A DNA stretch of 35,842 bases from an uncultured Oscillospiraceae bacterium (GTDB lineage Bacteria; Bacillota; Clostridia; Oscillospirales; Oscillospiraceae), in the NCBI GenBank assembly GCA_910584045.1, contig CAJTYO010000023.1, positions 1 to 35,842 of the forward strand, given 5' to 3'. Both the position numbers and the translations under genes were made by a program. The notes under the pieces are model-generated. The model made no database searches. It was not told where the DNA came from and saw only the letters and a program-made list of their open reading frames with translations. Shown piece by piece: positions 22,190-30,451 of this stretch (its first letter is position 1; every line of letters begins with the position of its first letter).

Positions 22190-25100
22190 CCTATTTTGAC
22201 CCCAAGGCACAAGTCCGTCTGACCACCTATGCGGACACCATTATCACCGAACCCAACGGCAGGGAGGAATCCCTTGCTGCCGTCCGCTTCGGCGGATACC
22301 CGGAAATGGTGCGCGCTATGTCGGACGCCATTTACGGCGGCGGGATCGTTGACCTCATTCAGAACGGGAATACCTTTCATCTGAAAAGCAAGCCCAAGTC
22401 CTACCAGCGGCATATGTCCCATGACGGCACATATGCCACGGCTACCCTTATCATCAGTGACGAAGCTCTGTCCGCCAATCAACAGGATGACGGAGAAGAT
22501 GAGCAAGAAAACGTCTCCAAGCAGCCGGAACAGCCCAGGCCCCGCAAATGCTACATCTTTTGCCCGGCCGGGGATCGGGACAGCCTATTCGCGGAGGTAG
22601 ACCGAAAGACCGCCGCGCCCCTGCTCCCGGAGTTTCAGGACTACGTGCTGGATGAGCTGACCGCCCGGAAGATACTGCGCCGGATGAAAGTGTTTGCGCT
22701 CCACGAAAAGCTGGACGCCTGGCTGCTGGAGCTGCTGCCGGATGACAGGAACGTAGTGGACGTGCTGGAGCAGGGCCTGAAAGAGGGGAAGATCATGATC
22801 CCCGGCGCTGTCGCGGACAAGCCGGACGGATTCCGGGATGTGACTGGCGTCACGTCTTATCTCAACACATTCGGCGTTGATGTGGCGGAGCGCATCCGGA
22901 ATCAATTCATCCCCCTGTTCGACCCGGCCGCTGAGCCGCTGTCGGAGGAGATACTGACCATCAACGACTACATCCAGCAGCAGGCGGGCTACTCCCTCTA
23001 CGACGCCCAGCTGGCTGTAGCGGAGACTGTCAAGCGGCAGCTGGATCGCCGTAACGCCGCCTTCATCGTGGCGGAGTGCGGCACCGGCAAAACCAAGATC
23101 GGCTCCACAGCTCTGGGCGCGCTGCATGGCCTTATGGCCGCGCAGCGCCGGAGAGGAGCCCCAAAGACATTCAACCTTGTCATGTGCCCCTCCCATGTGA
23201 CCCGGAAGTGGGTCAGGGAGATCGGGGAAACCCTGCCGGACACCTACGGCATGGTGGTCAAAAGCATCGCGGACTTTGACCGGCTCTATGCCATGTATGA
23301 GGCGGGAGACAAGAGCGTTTTCGCAGTATTCAGCAAGGAGCGGGCCAGGGACGGCTACATGCGCTATCCCGCCGTCCATGTGGGGCGGCGTCATGGTCAC
23401 TGGTATCTCGCCTGCCCGGACTGCGGAAAGCCTGTTATGCGGGAGTGCAGCGATGACGGCAGCAGATATTTTGAACACGCGGACCCGTTCTTTTTTCAGC
23501 GGGAACACAGACAAAACCGTGTCTGCCGGGAATGCGGAAGCATGTTATGGGCTCCTATGGTTCCGGGCAGGAATATCCCCTGGACAAAGATCACCGATTT
23601 CGGATGGATCTGCAAAGAGTGGGCATCCGTGTATCTGACCCGAACCAAAAACACCGCAGTACAAAACAAGCTGCGACAGGTCGCCGGCGATCCGCAGGGC
23701 ATGTTCCCGGTTGCGGGAGCCATCCGCCGGTTCCCGCTGAGTACTTACATCAAGAAAAAGTACCGGGGCCGGATCGATGGTTTCCTGTGTGATGAACTCC
23801 ATGAGTACAACAACAAGAGCGGCCAGGGCGACGCCATGGCGGAGCTGTTCAGCGTATCAAAGCAGTTTGTCGGCATGACCGCTACGCTCATCAACGGCTA
23901 CAGCTCCGGTATCTTCCATCTGCTCTACCGGGTGGTTCCCGGCCTGATGAACAAGGACGGCAAAAGCTACCGCAGGCCCGGCGACTTTGACGCAGAGTAC
24001 GGTGTGGTGGAGGAAACCTATGAAACCATAGACGCGGAGTACAACTCCAACCGCCGGGTAAGCCGGAGGAAAACGCAGAGCAGGCAGCTGCCCGGCGTAT
24101 CGCCGCTGGTATTTTCCCGGTTCCTGCTGGAGTACACCGCGTTCCTGTCTCTTTCCGATATGGGGAAGGACCTCCCGGACTATGAGGAGATCCCCGTCCC
24201 ATTGGAGATGCCGGAGGAGGTCTACGCCGGGTATAAACACGCCGAGGACACGCTGCGCCGGTTTATGAAGAGTGACCGGAAGGCGGCGCGGAAGCTGCTG
24301 TCGGCCTACATGAACCTTCTGACAGTCTACCCGGACCAGCCCTATGGCCAGCCGGAGATCGTCCATCCCATAAACGGGTCTGTGGTTGTGATGCCAAAGA
24401 GCATCGGCGATTTCAACAGCATTCTGCCCAAGGAGGAAAAGACGCTGGAAATCGTCCGGGCGAAGATTGCCGCCGGGGAACGTGTGCTCATCTACACTAG
24501 CTGGACGCGGACGGACTCACAGAGGAAGCTCCAGGGCCTTTTGAACCAGGAGGGCATCCATACGGACATTCTGGCTCCCACCATCTCCCCGGAGAAACGG
24601 GAAGCGTGGGTGGAGCAGCGGGTCAATTCCGGGCTGCAGGTACTCATTACGAACCCCAAGTGCGTGGAAACCGGATTGGACCTCAATACTTTCACCACCC
24701 TGATCTTCTACAGTATGGGCTACAACCTGTTCACACTCCGGCAGGCGTCCCGCCGCTCCTGGCGCATCAACCAGACCGCGCCACGGGTGGAGGTCTACAT
24801 GCTCTACTATGCTGACACCATGCAGGCCAAGGCCATGAAGCTGATGGCGTCCAAGTTGGCAGTGGCAGGACTCATTGAGGGTTCTTTCTCCGAGGAGGGG
24901 CTGGCTGCCATGAGCGATGTACGGGATATGACCTCCCAGATGGCCAAGGAGCTGGCCCAGGGGATCAAGGACAACGTGGAGGATATTGCCGCCGCGTTCA
25001 AGAAGATGGCGGTCATCAACCCTGACCGTGAGCGCCGCCAGCAGATAACCCTGCCGGCAGCGGAGTGGAAGACTGCGGAGGAACCGGAGATCGTTACGAT

Positions 25101-25227
25101 CCGCACATCGGATCAGCAGCGGAAACGAGTCCTTTATGACGGCCTGTTGGAGATGTCTGAGAAGAAGCGGAAGAAACCAAGGCAGGAGCTGGAAGACCAG
25201 CTTTCCATATTTGGCGACGCCGCGTAA
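22162..25227 (+). CDS. Large superfamily 2 helicase/ATPase with zinc ribbon
   Basis: About 1021 residues. Walker A is ECGTGKT (Thr-Gly-Lys-Thr near 308-311), the DEAH-like box is DELH (544-547), motif III is MTAT (from 572), and the second RecA domain contains VLIYTSWTRTD and a final RQASRRSWRINQ with motif VI arginines. A zinc ribbon (CPDC at 418, CREC at 455) is inserted between motifs I and II. The N-terminal ~280 residues are unrecognised. The layout is that of an SNF2/DEAD-like helicase fused to extra modules, common in mobile elements with replication gene sets. It heads a long operon with the clamp, SSB and other genes, and is preceded by the attenuator-like leader. Confidence 0.85.
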   Translation: MPQSNLLELTYFDPKAQVRLTTYADTIITEPNGREESLAAVRFGGYPEMVRAMSDAIYGGGIVDLIQNGNTFHLKSKPKSYQRHMSHDGTYATATLIISDEALSANQQDDGEDEQENVSKQPEQPRPRKCYIFCPAGDRDSLFAEVDRKTAAPLLPEFQDYVLDELTARKILRRMKVFALHEKLDAWLLELLPDDRNVVDVLEQGLKEGKIMIPGAVADKPDGFRDVTGVTSYLNTFGVDVAERIRNQFIPLFDPAAEPLSEEILTINDYIQQQAGYSLYDAQLAVAETVKRQLDRRNAAFIVAECGTGKTKIGSTALGALHGLMAAQRRRGAPKTFNLVMCPSHVTRKWVREIGETLPDTYGMVVKSIADFDRLYAMYEAGDKSVFAVFSKERARDGYMRYPAVHVGRRHGHWYLACPDCGKPVMRECSDDGSRYFEHADPFFFQREHRQNRVCRECGSMLWAPMVPGRNIPWTKITDFGWICKEWASVYLTRTKNTAVQNKLRQVAGDPQGMFPVAGAIRRFPLSTYIKKKYRGRIDGFLCDELHEYNNKSGQGDAMAELFSVSKQFVGMTATLINGYSSGIFHLLYRVVPGLMNKDGKSYRRPGDFDAEYGVVEETYETIDAEYNSNRRVSRRKTQSRQLPGVSPLVFSRFLLEYTAFLSLSDMGKDLPDYEEIPVPLEMPEEVYAGYKHAEDTLRRFMKSDRKAARKLLSAYMNLLTVYPDQPYGQPEIVHPINGSVVVMPKSIGDFNSILPKEEKTLEIVRAKIAAGERVLIYTSWTRTDSQRKLQGLLNQEGIHTDILAPTISPEKREAWVEQRVNSGLQVLITNPKCVETGLDLNTFTTLIFYSMGYNLFTLRQASRRSWRINQTAPRVEVYMLYYADTMQAKAMKLMASKLAVAGLIEGSFSEEGLAAMSDVRDMTSQMAKELAQGIKDNVEDIAAAFKKMAVINPDRERRQQITLPAAEWKTAEEPEIVTIRTSDQQRKRVLYDGLLEMSEKKRKKPRQELEDQLSIFGDAA

Positions 25228-25249
25228 AGAAAGAAGGAGGAATTTTATT

Positions 25250-26386
25250 ATGCGGGTAACGATCAACCGTATCGAGCTGCTCAGCGCCGCCAAACGCGCG
25301 GCCGCTATCGCGCCCAGCAGTTCTCCTATCAAGGAGATAGCCTGTGTGCTTTTGGAGACGGACAGCGGTTCCGGGAAATTGACGGTCACATCCACCAATC
25401 TGGAGACGTCCCTGGAGCAGAAGCTCCGCTGCGTCTCCCAAGAGGAGGATGCCCTGGCGGTCAACGCGAAGCTGCTGTCCACCATGCTGGAGAAGCTGCC
25501 CGGTGAGACAGTGGAACTGCGCCGGAACGGACACGATCCGGTTTTCCATCTGAGCGGCGGGGACGCGGAGTACAATGTCTCTATTTTCGAGCGGGGCAGC
25601 TATCCCAAGCCGGAAATACCATTCCCAGAGGATACTGTAAAGGTCAGCGGGATCCCCACCCTGGCGCGGCGCACCGTATTCGCCGCCAGCACAGACGGGA
25701 ACACCGGCCGGCCATTGCTGAAGTGCGTGAACCTGACGTTTACCGAGGACGGCCTCCGGGCTGCCGGGAGCAACGGAACCTGCATCGTTACCGCCAGCGG
25801 CGACAGCAAGAGCGCCGGAAACGCCAGCCTGCTGCTGCCGGCCAAGTCCCTGGACAAGCTGGCCCGGATGTGCGGCGATGAAGATGCGTTCCGCGTGGGT
25901 ACTACGGGAAAAACCGTGGCGTTCCTGCGGGAGGATTTCATCTACAGCGCCCGGCTTATGGAAGGGGAATATATCGACACGGATCGTCTGACCGCTTCTG
26001 TCCAGCCCCAGTTCCAGGTGCTGACGGATATTCCGGAGTTACGCAAGGGCCTGGAATCCGCCATTTCCTTTGATCCGGACGGCAAAGTGGGACTGCTTTT
26101 TGACGGACAGCGGCTGACCTTCCAGTGCCGGAGCAAGCTGGGCAGTTCCAGTACTTCCACCAGCGTGATCCCACTCAAAGGGAGCATACAGGGGGAACAT
26201 TGGTTTCTGACCTCGAACCTGGAAGCCTGCTTCCGCGCCCTGACCGGGAGTGTGAAGCTGGGCGTAGCCGCCGGAGGGATGCTGGTTCTGGAAACAGAGG
26301 ACGCATTGTATCTACAGACTGCTACAAGGGCTCCAGTGATCCAGGCGGAAGAAAAAAAGAAAGCGCCCGCCAAAAAGGCGGCGTAG
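25250..26386 (+). CDS. dnaN: DNA polymerase III beta sliding clamp-like protein
   Basis: 378 residues, ATG with AAGGAGGA. Three consecutive clamp-like domains are recognisable: ~1-120 (LLSAAKRAAAIAPSSSPIKE, LLSTMLEKLPGETVEL), ~125-245 (LLLPAKSLDKLARM) and ~246-365 (GMLVLETEDALYLQTATRAP). A Lys/Ala tail (EEKKKAPAKKAA) is added. The host carries its own clamp, so this copy probably serves replication of the element or recruits host polymerase. It follows the helicase gene by 22 bases, in the same operon. Confidence 0.88.
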   Translation: MRVTINRIELLSAAKRAAAIAPSSSPIKEIACVLLETDSGSGKLTVTSTNLETSLEQKLRCVSQEEDALAVNAKLLSTMLEKLPGETVELRRNGHDPVFHLSGGDAEYNVSIFERGSYPKPEIPFPEDTVKVSGIPTLARRTVFAASTDGNTGRPLLKCVNLTFTEDGLRAAGSNGTCIVTASGDSKSAGNASLLLPAKSLDKLARMCGDEDAFRVGTTGKTVAFLREDFIYSARLMEGEYIDTDRLTASVQPQFQVLTDIPELRKGLESAISFDPDGKVGLLFDGQRLTFQCRSKLGSSSTSTSVIPLKGSIQGEHWFLTSNLEACFRALTGSVKLGVAAGGMLVLETEDALYLQTATRAPVIQAEEKKKAPAKKAA

Positions 26387-26404
26387 AAGAAAGGGTGATT
26401 GTAT

Positions 26405-26815
26405 TTGAGAGTCCCAAGTATCTGCCGCTACTGTGGCGGTGTGATCCGGCGTGTTCCCGGGCAGCAGGTCTACGGCGAGGCGGCGGCGAGGCGTCTGAAG
26501 CTGAAGAACGAGTGGTTTTACCAGTGCCAGAACTGCAACGCCCGTGTGGGCTGCCACCGGGGGACAACGCGCCCTCTGGGCAATGTGGCCAACGAAGTGC
26601 TGCGGCTCAAGCGGATGGAGACACACCAGGTGTTCGACGCCTTCTGGAAAGGCAGGCGTATGAGTCGGACGGCAGCCTACAAGTGGTTGTCAATGAAAAT
26701 GGGGCTGCCGGAGGAAATGACTCATATCGGCGGTTTCGAGATGGATCAATGCCAGCAGGTCATTGACATCTGCCGCCAGATGGAAACGGCGGCGAATGGA
26801 AAGGAGGCCGCATGA
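26405..26815 (+). CDS. DUF3268-like zinc-finger protein
   Basis: About 136 residues from TTG 26405, six bases after AAAGGGTGA (a TTG at 26399 is too near). CRYCGG and CQNCNARVGCHRGT provide a four-cysteine zinc site. RPLGNVANEVLRLKR, VFDAFWK and MSRTAAYKWLSMKMG are the conserved core of the DUF3268 family, found in phages and mobile elements; function unknown. It overlaps the next gene by 4 bases. Confidence 0.75.
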   Translation: MRVPSICRYCGGVIRRVPGQQVYGEAAARRLKLKNEWFYQCQNCNARVGCHRGTTRPLGNVANEVLRLKRMETHQVFDAFWKGRRMSRTAAYKWLSMKMGLPEEMTHIGGFEMDQCQQVIDICRQMETAANGKEAA

Positions 26816-27348
26816 AGTACACATTGCGGCAACCCGCCTGCACAGGCTGTCCCCACGATCTGTATTTTGGCGAGGCCATCCCCAAGAAGCAGTTTGGCGT
26901 CATGATGCACTGCGGCGAGCATTTCTGCACCGGCGGCAAAAAGGCGCGGCGGTTCAAGCGCAGCGATCCGAAGATCGCCGTCCCCCAGTGGTGCCCAAAA
27001 CGGAAAAGTCCCTGTGAACTGCGGGTCTATGCCCTGAAGAGCATTCAGGACTGGCACTTGCACCGTCTCCTGCCGCCCGATCCCGATGATCCGATCTGCA
27101 TATCGGAACGCCGGTATGCGCTGGCATCCAGCAGCGAAATTGAACTGACGCCCCAGGAATTTTGGAAACGGTGTCAGAACGAGCCTTGGACAGACCTGCT
27201 GGATGTTGACACTCCGCTCTACTCGGTTGTGGAGATCGACGACGGCCTTGCGCCGGCTTTTTTCTACAGGACGATGGTCGGGCTCAGTGTCGCACCGCAT
27301 TTCAATACCGAAAAGGCCAGGACAAATCGAATGGAGGAATCTGTTTGA
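26812..27348 (+). CDS. Cys-rich protein of unknown function
   Basis: 178 residues, ATGA overlap with the previous gene. The first 70 residues contain clustered cysteines (ACTGCPHDLYFGEAIP, HCGEHFCTGG, WCPKRKSPCEL), probably a metal site. The C-terminal half is acidic with no cysteines. No family recognised. Its overlaps with both neighbours show that it belongs to the clamp operon. Confidence 0.65.
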   Translation: MKYTLRQPACTGCPHDLYFGEAIPKKQFGVMMHCGEHFCTGGKKARRFKRSDPKIAVPQWCPKRKSPCELRVYALKSIQDWHLHRLLPPDPDDPICISERRYALASSSEIELTPQEFWKRCQNEPWTDLLDVDTPLYSVVEIDDGLAPAFFYRTMVGLSVAPHFNTEKARTNRMEESV

Positions 27349-27548
27349 GGGAAGTCGAAAAACACTGCGACAACTGCCGGTACTCCTACATGGAGCCGGA
27401 AAGAGACAACGCCCGGATCATTCTGCGCCAGAAGTGCAGGAATCCGGATTACAATTCATCGAAAAACATCCATGACAGCATCATGGAGGACTGGGGCCGG
27501 GACTTCTGCCGTTTCTGGGCCCCCAAAAGAGAAAGGACAGCATCATGA
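27345..27548 (+). CDS. Small Cys-rich protein
   Basis: 67 residues from TTG 27345, with GGAGGAA about 6 bases upstream. CDNCRYSYMEPE, CRNPDYNSS and FCRFW give a CxxC...C...C pattern like a small zinc or cluster knuckle. It overlaps its neighbours by 4 bases on each side. Function unknown. Confidence 0.65.
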   Translation: MREVEKHCDNCRYSYMEPERDNARIILRQKCRNPDYNSSKNIHDSIMEDWGRDFCRFWAPKRERTAS

Positions 27549-27880
27549 AAAATTGTTATTCCATCGCGGAGCGCAACCGCATCGTGGAGGAGAACCTTCA
27601 CCGCATCAACAAGACCATATGCAGGAACTGGGCCCTGATAAAGGCCGCCCATCTGGACCGTGACGATGTTTACCAGCAGCTGGCCATCCGGCTCATCCGG
27701 GCCGTAGAAACCTTCGACCCGGCCAAGGGCAAGCTGGCCCAGCATATCAACGCTCAGCTCCAGTACGAGCTGCTCAACTGCAAGGACAGCCGAAGCCGGT
27801 ACGGCTTCACCGGCGCGCCCCGTGATCTGCGGGGGGCGGTGATCTCCCTGGAAACCTGCGGCGATCTCATGGCGGCGTAA
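27545..27880 (+). CDS. Sigma-70 region 2-like protein
   Basis: 111 residues. Residues ~40-100 (DDVYQQLAIRLIRAVETFDP, then KGKLAQHINAQLQYELLNC) match region 2 of sigma factors, the part that binds core polymerase and the -10 element. The protein ends soon after ISLE; there is no region 4 for the -35 box. It could be a truncated sigma, an element-specific transcription co-factor or a DNA-binding relative. The start ATG overlaps the upstream stop (ATGA). Confidence 0.65.
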   Translation: MKNCYSIAERNRIVEENLHRINKTICRNWALIKAAHLDRDDVYQQLAIRLIRAVETFDPAKGKLAQHINAQLQYELLNCKDSRSRYGFTGAPRDLRGAVISLETCGDLMAA

Positions 27881-27896
27881 GGACGGGAGGATGTAT

Positions 27897-29240
27897 ATGT
27901 TGCGTGATGAAATGCTGGCGGTGATCGCCGATGTCAACACCCAGGTAGCCGAGCGGGATGAATTGGTGGAGTGCATCGCCATTGCCCTGCTGACCCAAAA
28001 GAATCTCTTCATTCTGGGTGCGCCCGGCCAGGCCAAGAGCTACGCCATCAACGCCTTCCGCAGCCGGATCACCGGCGCGAGGCAGTTTGAGCGCCTGCTC
28101 TCCAAGCAGACTGATGAGGAACAGCTTTTCGGACGTATTGATCTGGCCAGCCTGCTCCCCGGCAGCGTTGCCCAAGCGGTGCTGGACAGCGATCCGCAGT
28201 ACCGCCAGATGCACAGCAGCTTGAAAAACCGGCTTGCCAGCGGACAGGATGCCGGGGATCTTCCTGAACAGATGGAGCGCCGCCGTAAGGCACTGGCAGA
28301 ACTCCATGGCAGCGAACCCCAGGTCAACACCGCCGGTAAAATACCAGAGTCGGAGATCTGTTTTCTGGATGAGATATTCAAGTGCAACGACGGGGTACTC
28401 AACTCCCTGCTCACCGCACTGAACGAGCGGAAGTACACCAATGAGGGGCGTACATATCCCATCCCCACGATCTCCTTCTTTGCGGCGTCCAATGAGATCC
28501 CCAACTTCAGCGACCCGCAGGAGAAGATCCTGGAGGCCCTGTATGACCGCCTGGATCTGAAGCTGGTGACGGAGAATATCTCTGACCGGGACAAACGCAT
28601 GACCGTCTTGCGGGACAAGCAGGCTGGACGGAATGGACAGATCGTATCTTCCATCACCTTGGAGCAGCTGCTGGATATGCAGCGGGAGGTAAAGGCAATT
28701 CTCATCCCGGATGCCGTCAATGAACTGGCGGACGATATTCTCTGTGAGCTGCGGAAGAGCGGCGTCACTGTGTCGGACCGGAAGTATCTCAACTACTATC
28801 CCATTGCCCAGGCGAAGGCGTGGCTCTCCGGCCATACCTCGGTGCAGGCGGTCGATCTGCTGGCGCTGAAGAACTACCTTTGGCAGAAGCCGGAGGAGCG
28901 GGCTGTGGTGGAGGCCACACTCACCCGTATGTGCGTCAACCCCATGCAGGACAAGGTGAACAGCATCCGTGGCATGGCTGCGGAAGCCTATGAGGATTTC
29001 GAGTCAGCAAGAAATGATGCCAGTAGAGCCAACGCTGCCAGCAAAGCTCTCATCAAGCTGCGGGGCGAACTGGTGCGGCTCTTTGGTATGCGGCAGGAAC
29101 TTGTTGATTCGGCGCAGTCCGACAGTGAAAAAGCTCTGACGGATGAACTTCTGATCGATATGGAGCAGATCAGCCGGAAAGCGCACGAGGCGATAGGGTT
29201 TACCTATACGCCCCTGGAGCAGCTGGCCGCGCTGCAATAA
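27897..29240 (+). CDS. RavA-like MoxR-family AAA+ ATPase
   Basis: About 447 residues from ATG 27897, 6 bases after GGGAGG (27885-27890); ATG 27891 is too close. Walker A is GAPGQAKS (41-48), with Ala before Lys as in RavA rather than Gly as in most MoxR proteins. Walker B is CFLDEIFK (Asp158, Glu159), followed by LLTALNERKY and a FFAASNEIPNF sensor segment. MoxR ATPases work with VWA-domain partners as chaperone-like remodelling machines; a VWA gene lies at 30452, separated by ssb and a small cassette. A middle insertion of ~50 residues (SDPQYRQMHSSLKNRLASGQ onward) sits between Walker A and B. Confidence 0.85.
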   Translation: MLRDEMLAVIADVNTQVAERDELVECIAIALLTQKNLFILGAPGQAKSYAINAFRSRITGARQFERLLSKQTDEEQLFGRIDLASLLPGSVAQAVLDSDPQYRQMHSSLKNRLASGQDAGDLPEQMERRRKALAELHGSEPQVNTAGKIPESEICFLDEIFKCNDGVLNSLLTALNERKYTNEGRTYPIPTISFFAASNEIPNFSDPQEKILEALYDRLDLKLVTENISDRDKRMTVLRDKQAGRNGQIVSSITLEQLLDMQREVKAILIPDAVNELADDILCELRKSGVTVSDRKYLNYYPIAQAKAWLSGHTSVQAVDLLALKNYLWQKPEERAVVEATLTRMCVNPMQDKVNSIRGMAAEAYEDFESARNDASRANAASKALIKLRGELVRLFGMRQELVDSAQSDSEKALTDELLIDMEQISRKAHEAIGFTYTPLEQLAALQ

Positions 29241-29267
29241 ACAGAATTTTGAAGGAGGATACGCAAT

Positions 29268-29708
29268 ATGTTGAACCACATCGTCATCATGGGCCGGATG
29301 GTCCGTGACCCGGAGCTACGCAGCACCCAGAGCGGCACCAGCGTGTGCAGCTTCACCCTGGCCTGCGACCGGGATTTCAAGTCCAAGGACGGCGGGGAGA
29401 AGGAAACGGACTTTATCGACTGCGTGGCCTGGCGCTCCACGGCGGAGTTTGTCAGCAAGTATTTCACCAAGGGCCGTATGGCGGTGGCCTCCGGACGGCT
29501 CCAGCTGCGGGATTGGAAAGACCGTGACGGCAATAAACGCCGCAGCGCGGAGATCGTGACGGATAACGTCTATTTTGGCGATTCCAAGAAGGAGCAGGAG
29601 CCTCCGGAGGCAATCCACGGCGCTTCCGACGGCTTCCCCGGCGGAGATCTGCCGAATGGATTTGATCCGTTTGCCGGAGGCGGGGACAACGGAGAGCTAC
29701 CGTTCTGA
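29268..29708 (+). CDS. ssb: Single-stranded DNA-binding protein
   Basis: 146 residues, ATG with GAAGGAGGA. The N-terminal OB fold (LNHIVIMGRMVRDPELRSTQ, then DFIDCVAWRSTAEFVSKYF and GRMAVASGRLQLRDW) is typical. The flexible Gly-rich tail ends DNGELPF, close to the acidic DDxPF tip that recruits partner proteins. It protects ssDNA during replication or after conjugative entry. Confidence 0.95.
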   Translation: MLNHIVIMGRMVRDPELRSTQSGTSVCSFTLACDRDFKSKDGGEKETDFIDCVAWRSTAEFVSKYFTKGRMAVASGRLQLRDWKDRDGNKRRSAEIVTDNVYFGDSKKEQEPPEAIHGASDGFPGGDLPNGFDPFAGGGDNGELPF

Positions 29709-29721
29709 TGGAGCGATTGCG

Positions 29722-29740
29722 GGAGAGGATTAATCTCTCC
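29722..29740 (+). terminator. Weak hairpin after ssb
   Basis: GGAGAG (29722-29727) pairs with CTCTCC (29735-29740) with a 7-base loop. No real T-run follows, so read-through to the VWA gene is likely. Confidence 0.35.
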
Positions 29741-29768
29741 TTCGCATCACAAAAAACCTGTTGCCGGG

Positions 29769-29797
29769 TTGATATTTGGTTCAATACTTGGTAAAAT
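29769..29797 (+). promoter_or_regulatory. Promoter of the DUF4160 cassette
   Basis: TTGATA (29769-29774), 17-base spacer, TAAAAT (29792-29797), 43 bases before the ATG at 29841. Confidence 0.65.
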
Positions 29798-29840
29798 GAA
29801 TAAAGAGCTATATTCTCAGGAAAGGCGGTCAGGAGATATG

Positions 29841-30110
29841 ATGTATCCGTATCTTACTCTGGCAGACGAAACAGAGATCGTACATTCCCATGTGATGAAT
29901 GTGGATGGCGTCCAGACGGTAGAGGTTCATTTTGAACGACCGTCAGAAGAACGAGGATTTGACTCCGCCAGATGTGTGCTGCCCTCTTATCAATGGAAGT
30001 TTAATGATGGCTTTTCTGTGCAGGAAATTGACTTCTTCAACGAATTTTTGCATCACAACGCCCATTTGCTCTACCGTTATGCGGCGCAGGGAGGGATCCA
30101 TTGTGCCTAG
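29841..30110 (+). CDS. Small partner protein of the DUF4160 cassette
   Basis: 89 residues, ATG 29841 after AGGAGA. Mixed strand/helix sequence (TEIVHSHVMNVDGVQTVEVH, then FDSARCVLPSYQWKFNDGFS). It overlaps the DUF4160 gene by 8 bases. Small proteins paired with DUF4160 (some DUF2442) are often listed as possible toxin-antitoxin or regulatory pairs, but I cannot place this one firmly. Confidence 0.6.
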   Translation: MYPYLTLADETEIVHSHVMNVDGVQTVEVHFERPSEERGFDSARCVLPSYQWKFNDGFSVQEIDFFNEFLHHNAHLLYRYAAQGGIHCA

Positions 30111-30381
30111 CTTGTTCCGGATCGGAGGATACTTGGTGTTCTTCTGGTCAAATGAAAATGGAGAACCGATCCACGTTCACATTGCGCGAGGAAAGCCGGG
30201 ACCTAACACAACAAAAATCTGGCTGACCCGTTCGGGGCAATGCATCGTTGCAAATAATGACAGCCGAATCCCGCAAAGTGATCTGAACGAACTCCTGGAT
30301 GTTATCTCAGCGCAATTTTTCCTGATTTGTAGGAAATGGCAGGAGCATTTTTGCGTGGAAGATGTCCAATTTTTTTGCTGA
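30103..30381 (+). CDS. DUF4160 protein
   Basis: 92 residues from GTG 30103, with GGGAGGG upstream. The sequence from PSLFRIGGYLVFFWSNENGE, with HVHIARGKPGPNTTKIWLT and SRIPQSDLNELLDVISAQFF, is a clear DUF4160 protein. Family function is not established; the frequent pairing with a small partner suggests a two-gene module. The cassette has its own promoter and a strong terminator and sits between ssb and the VWA gene. Confidence 0.85.
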   Translation: MPSLFRIGGYLVFFWSNENGEPIHVHIARGKPGPNTTKIWLTRSGQCIVANNDSRIPQSDLNELLDVISAQFFLICRKWQEHFCVEDVQFFC

Positions 30382-30397
30382 ATATTGTTCTATTATT

Positions 30398-30439
30398 ATC
30401 AGAAGCAGAACCGGTGGTTCTGCTTCTGATCTGTTTTTT
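30398..30439 (+). terminator. Strong intrinsic terminator directly upstream of the VWA gene
   Basis: ATCAGAAGCAGAACC (30398-30412) pairs perfectly over 15 bp with 30416-30430, loop GGT, then CTG and six Ts (30434-30439). GGAGG of the VWA gene starts right after, so this also gates any read-through from ssb into that gene. Confidence 0.93.
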
Positions 30440-30451
30440 GGAGGAATCACT

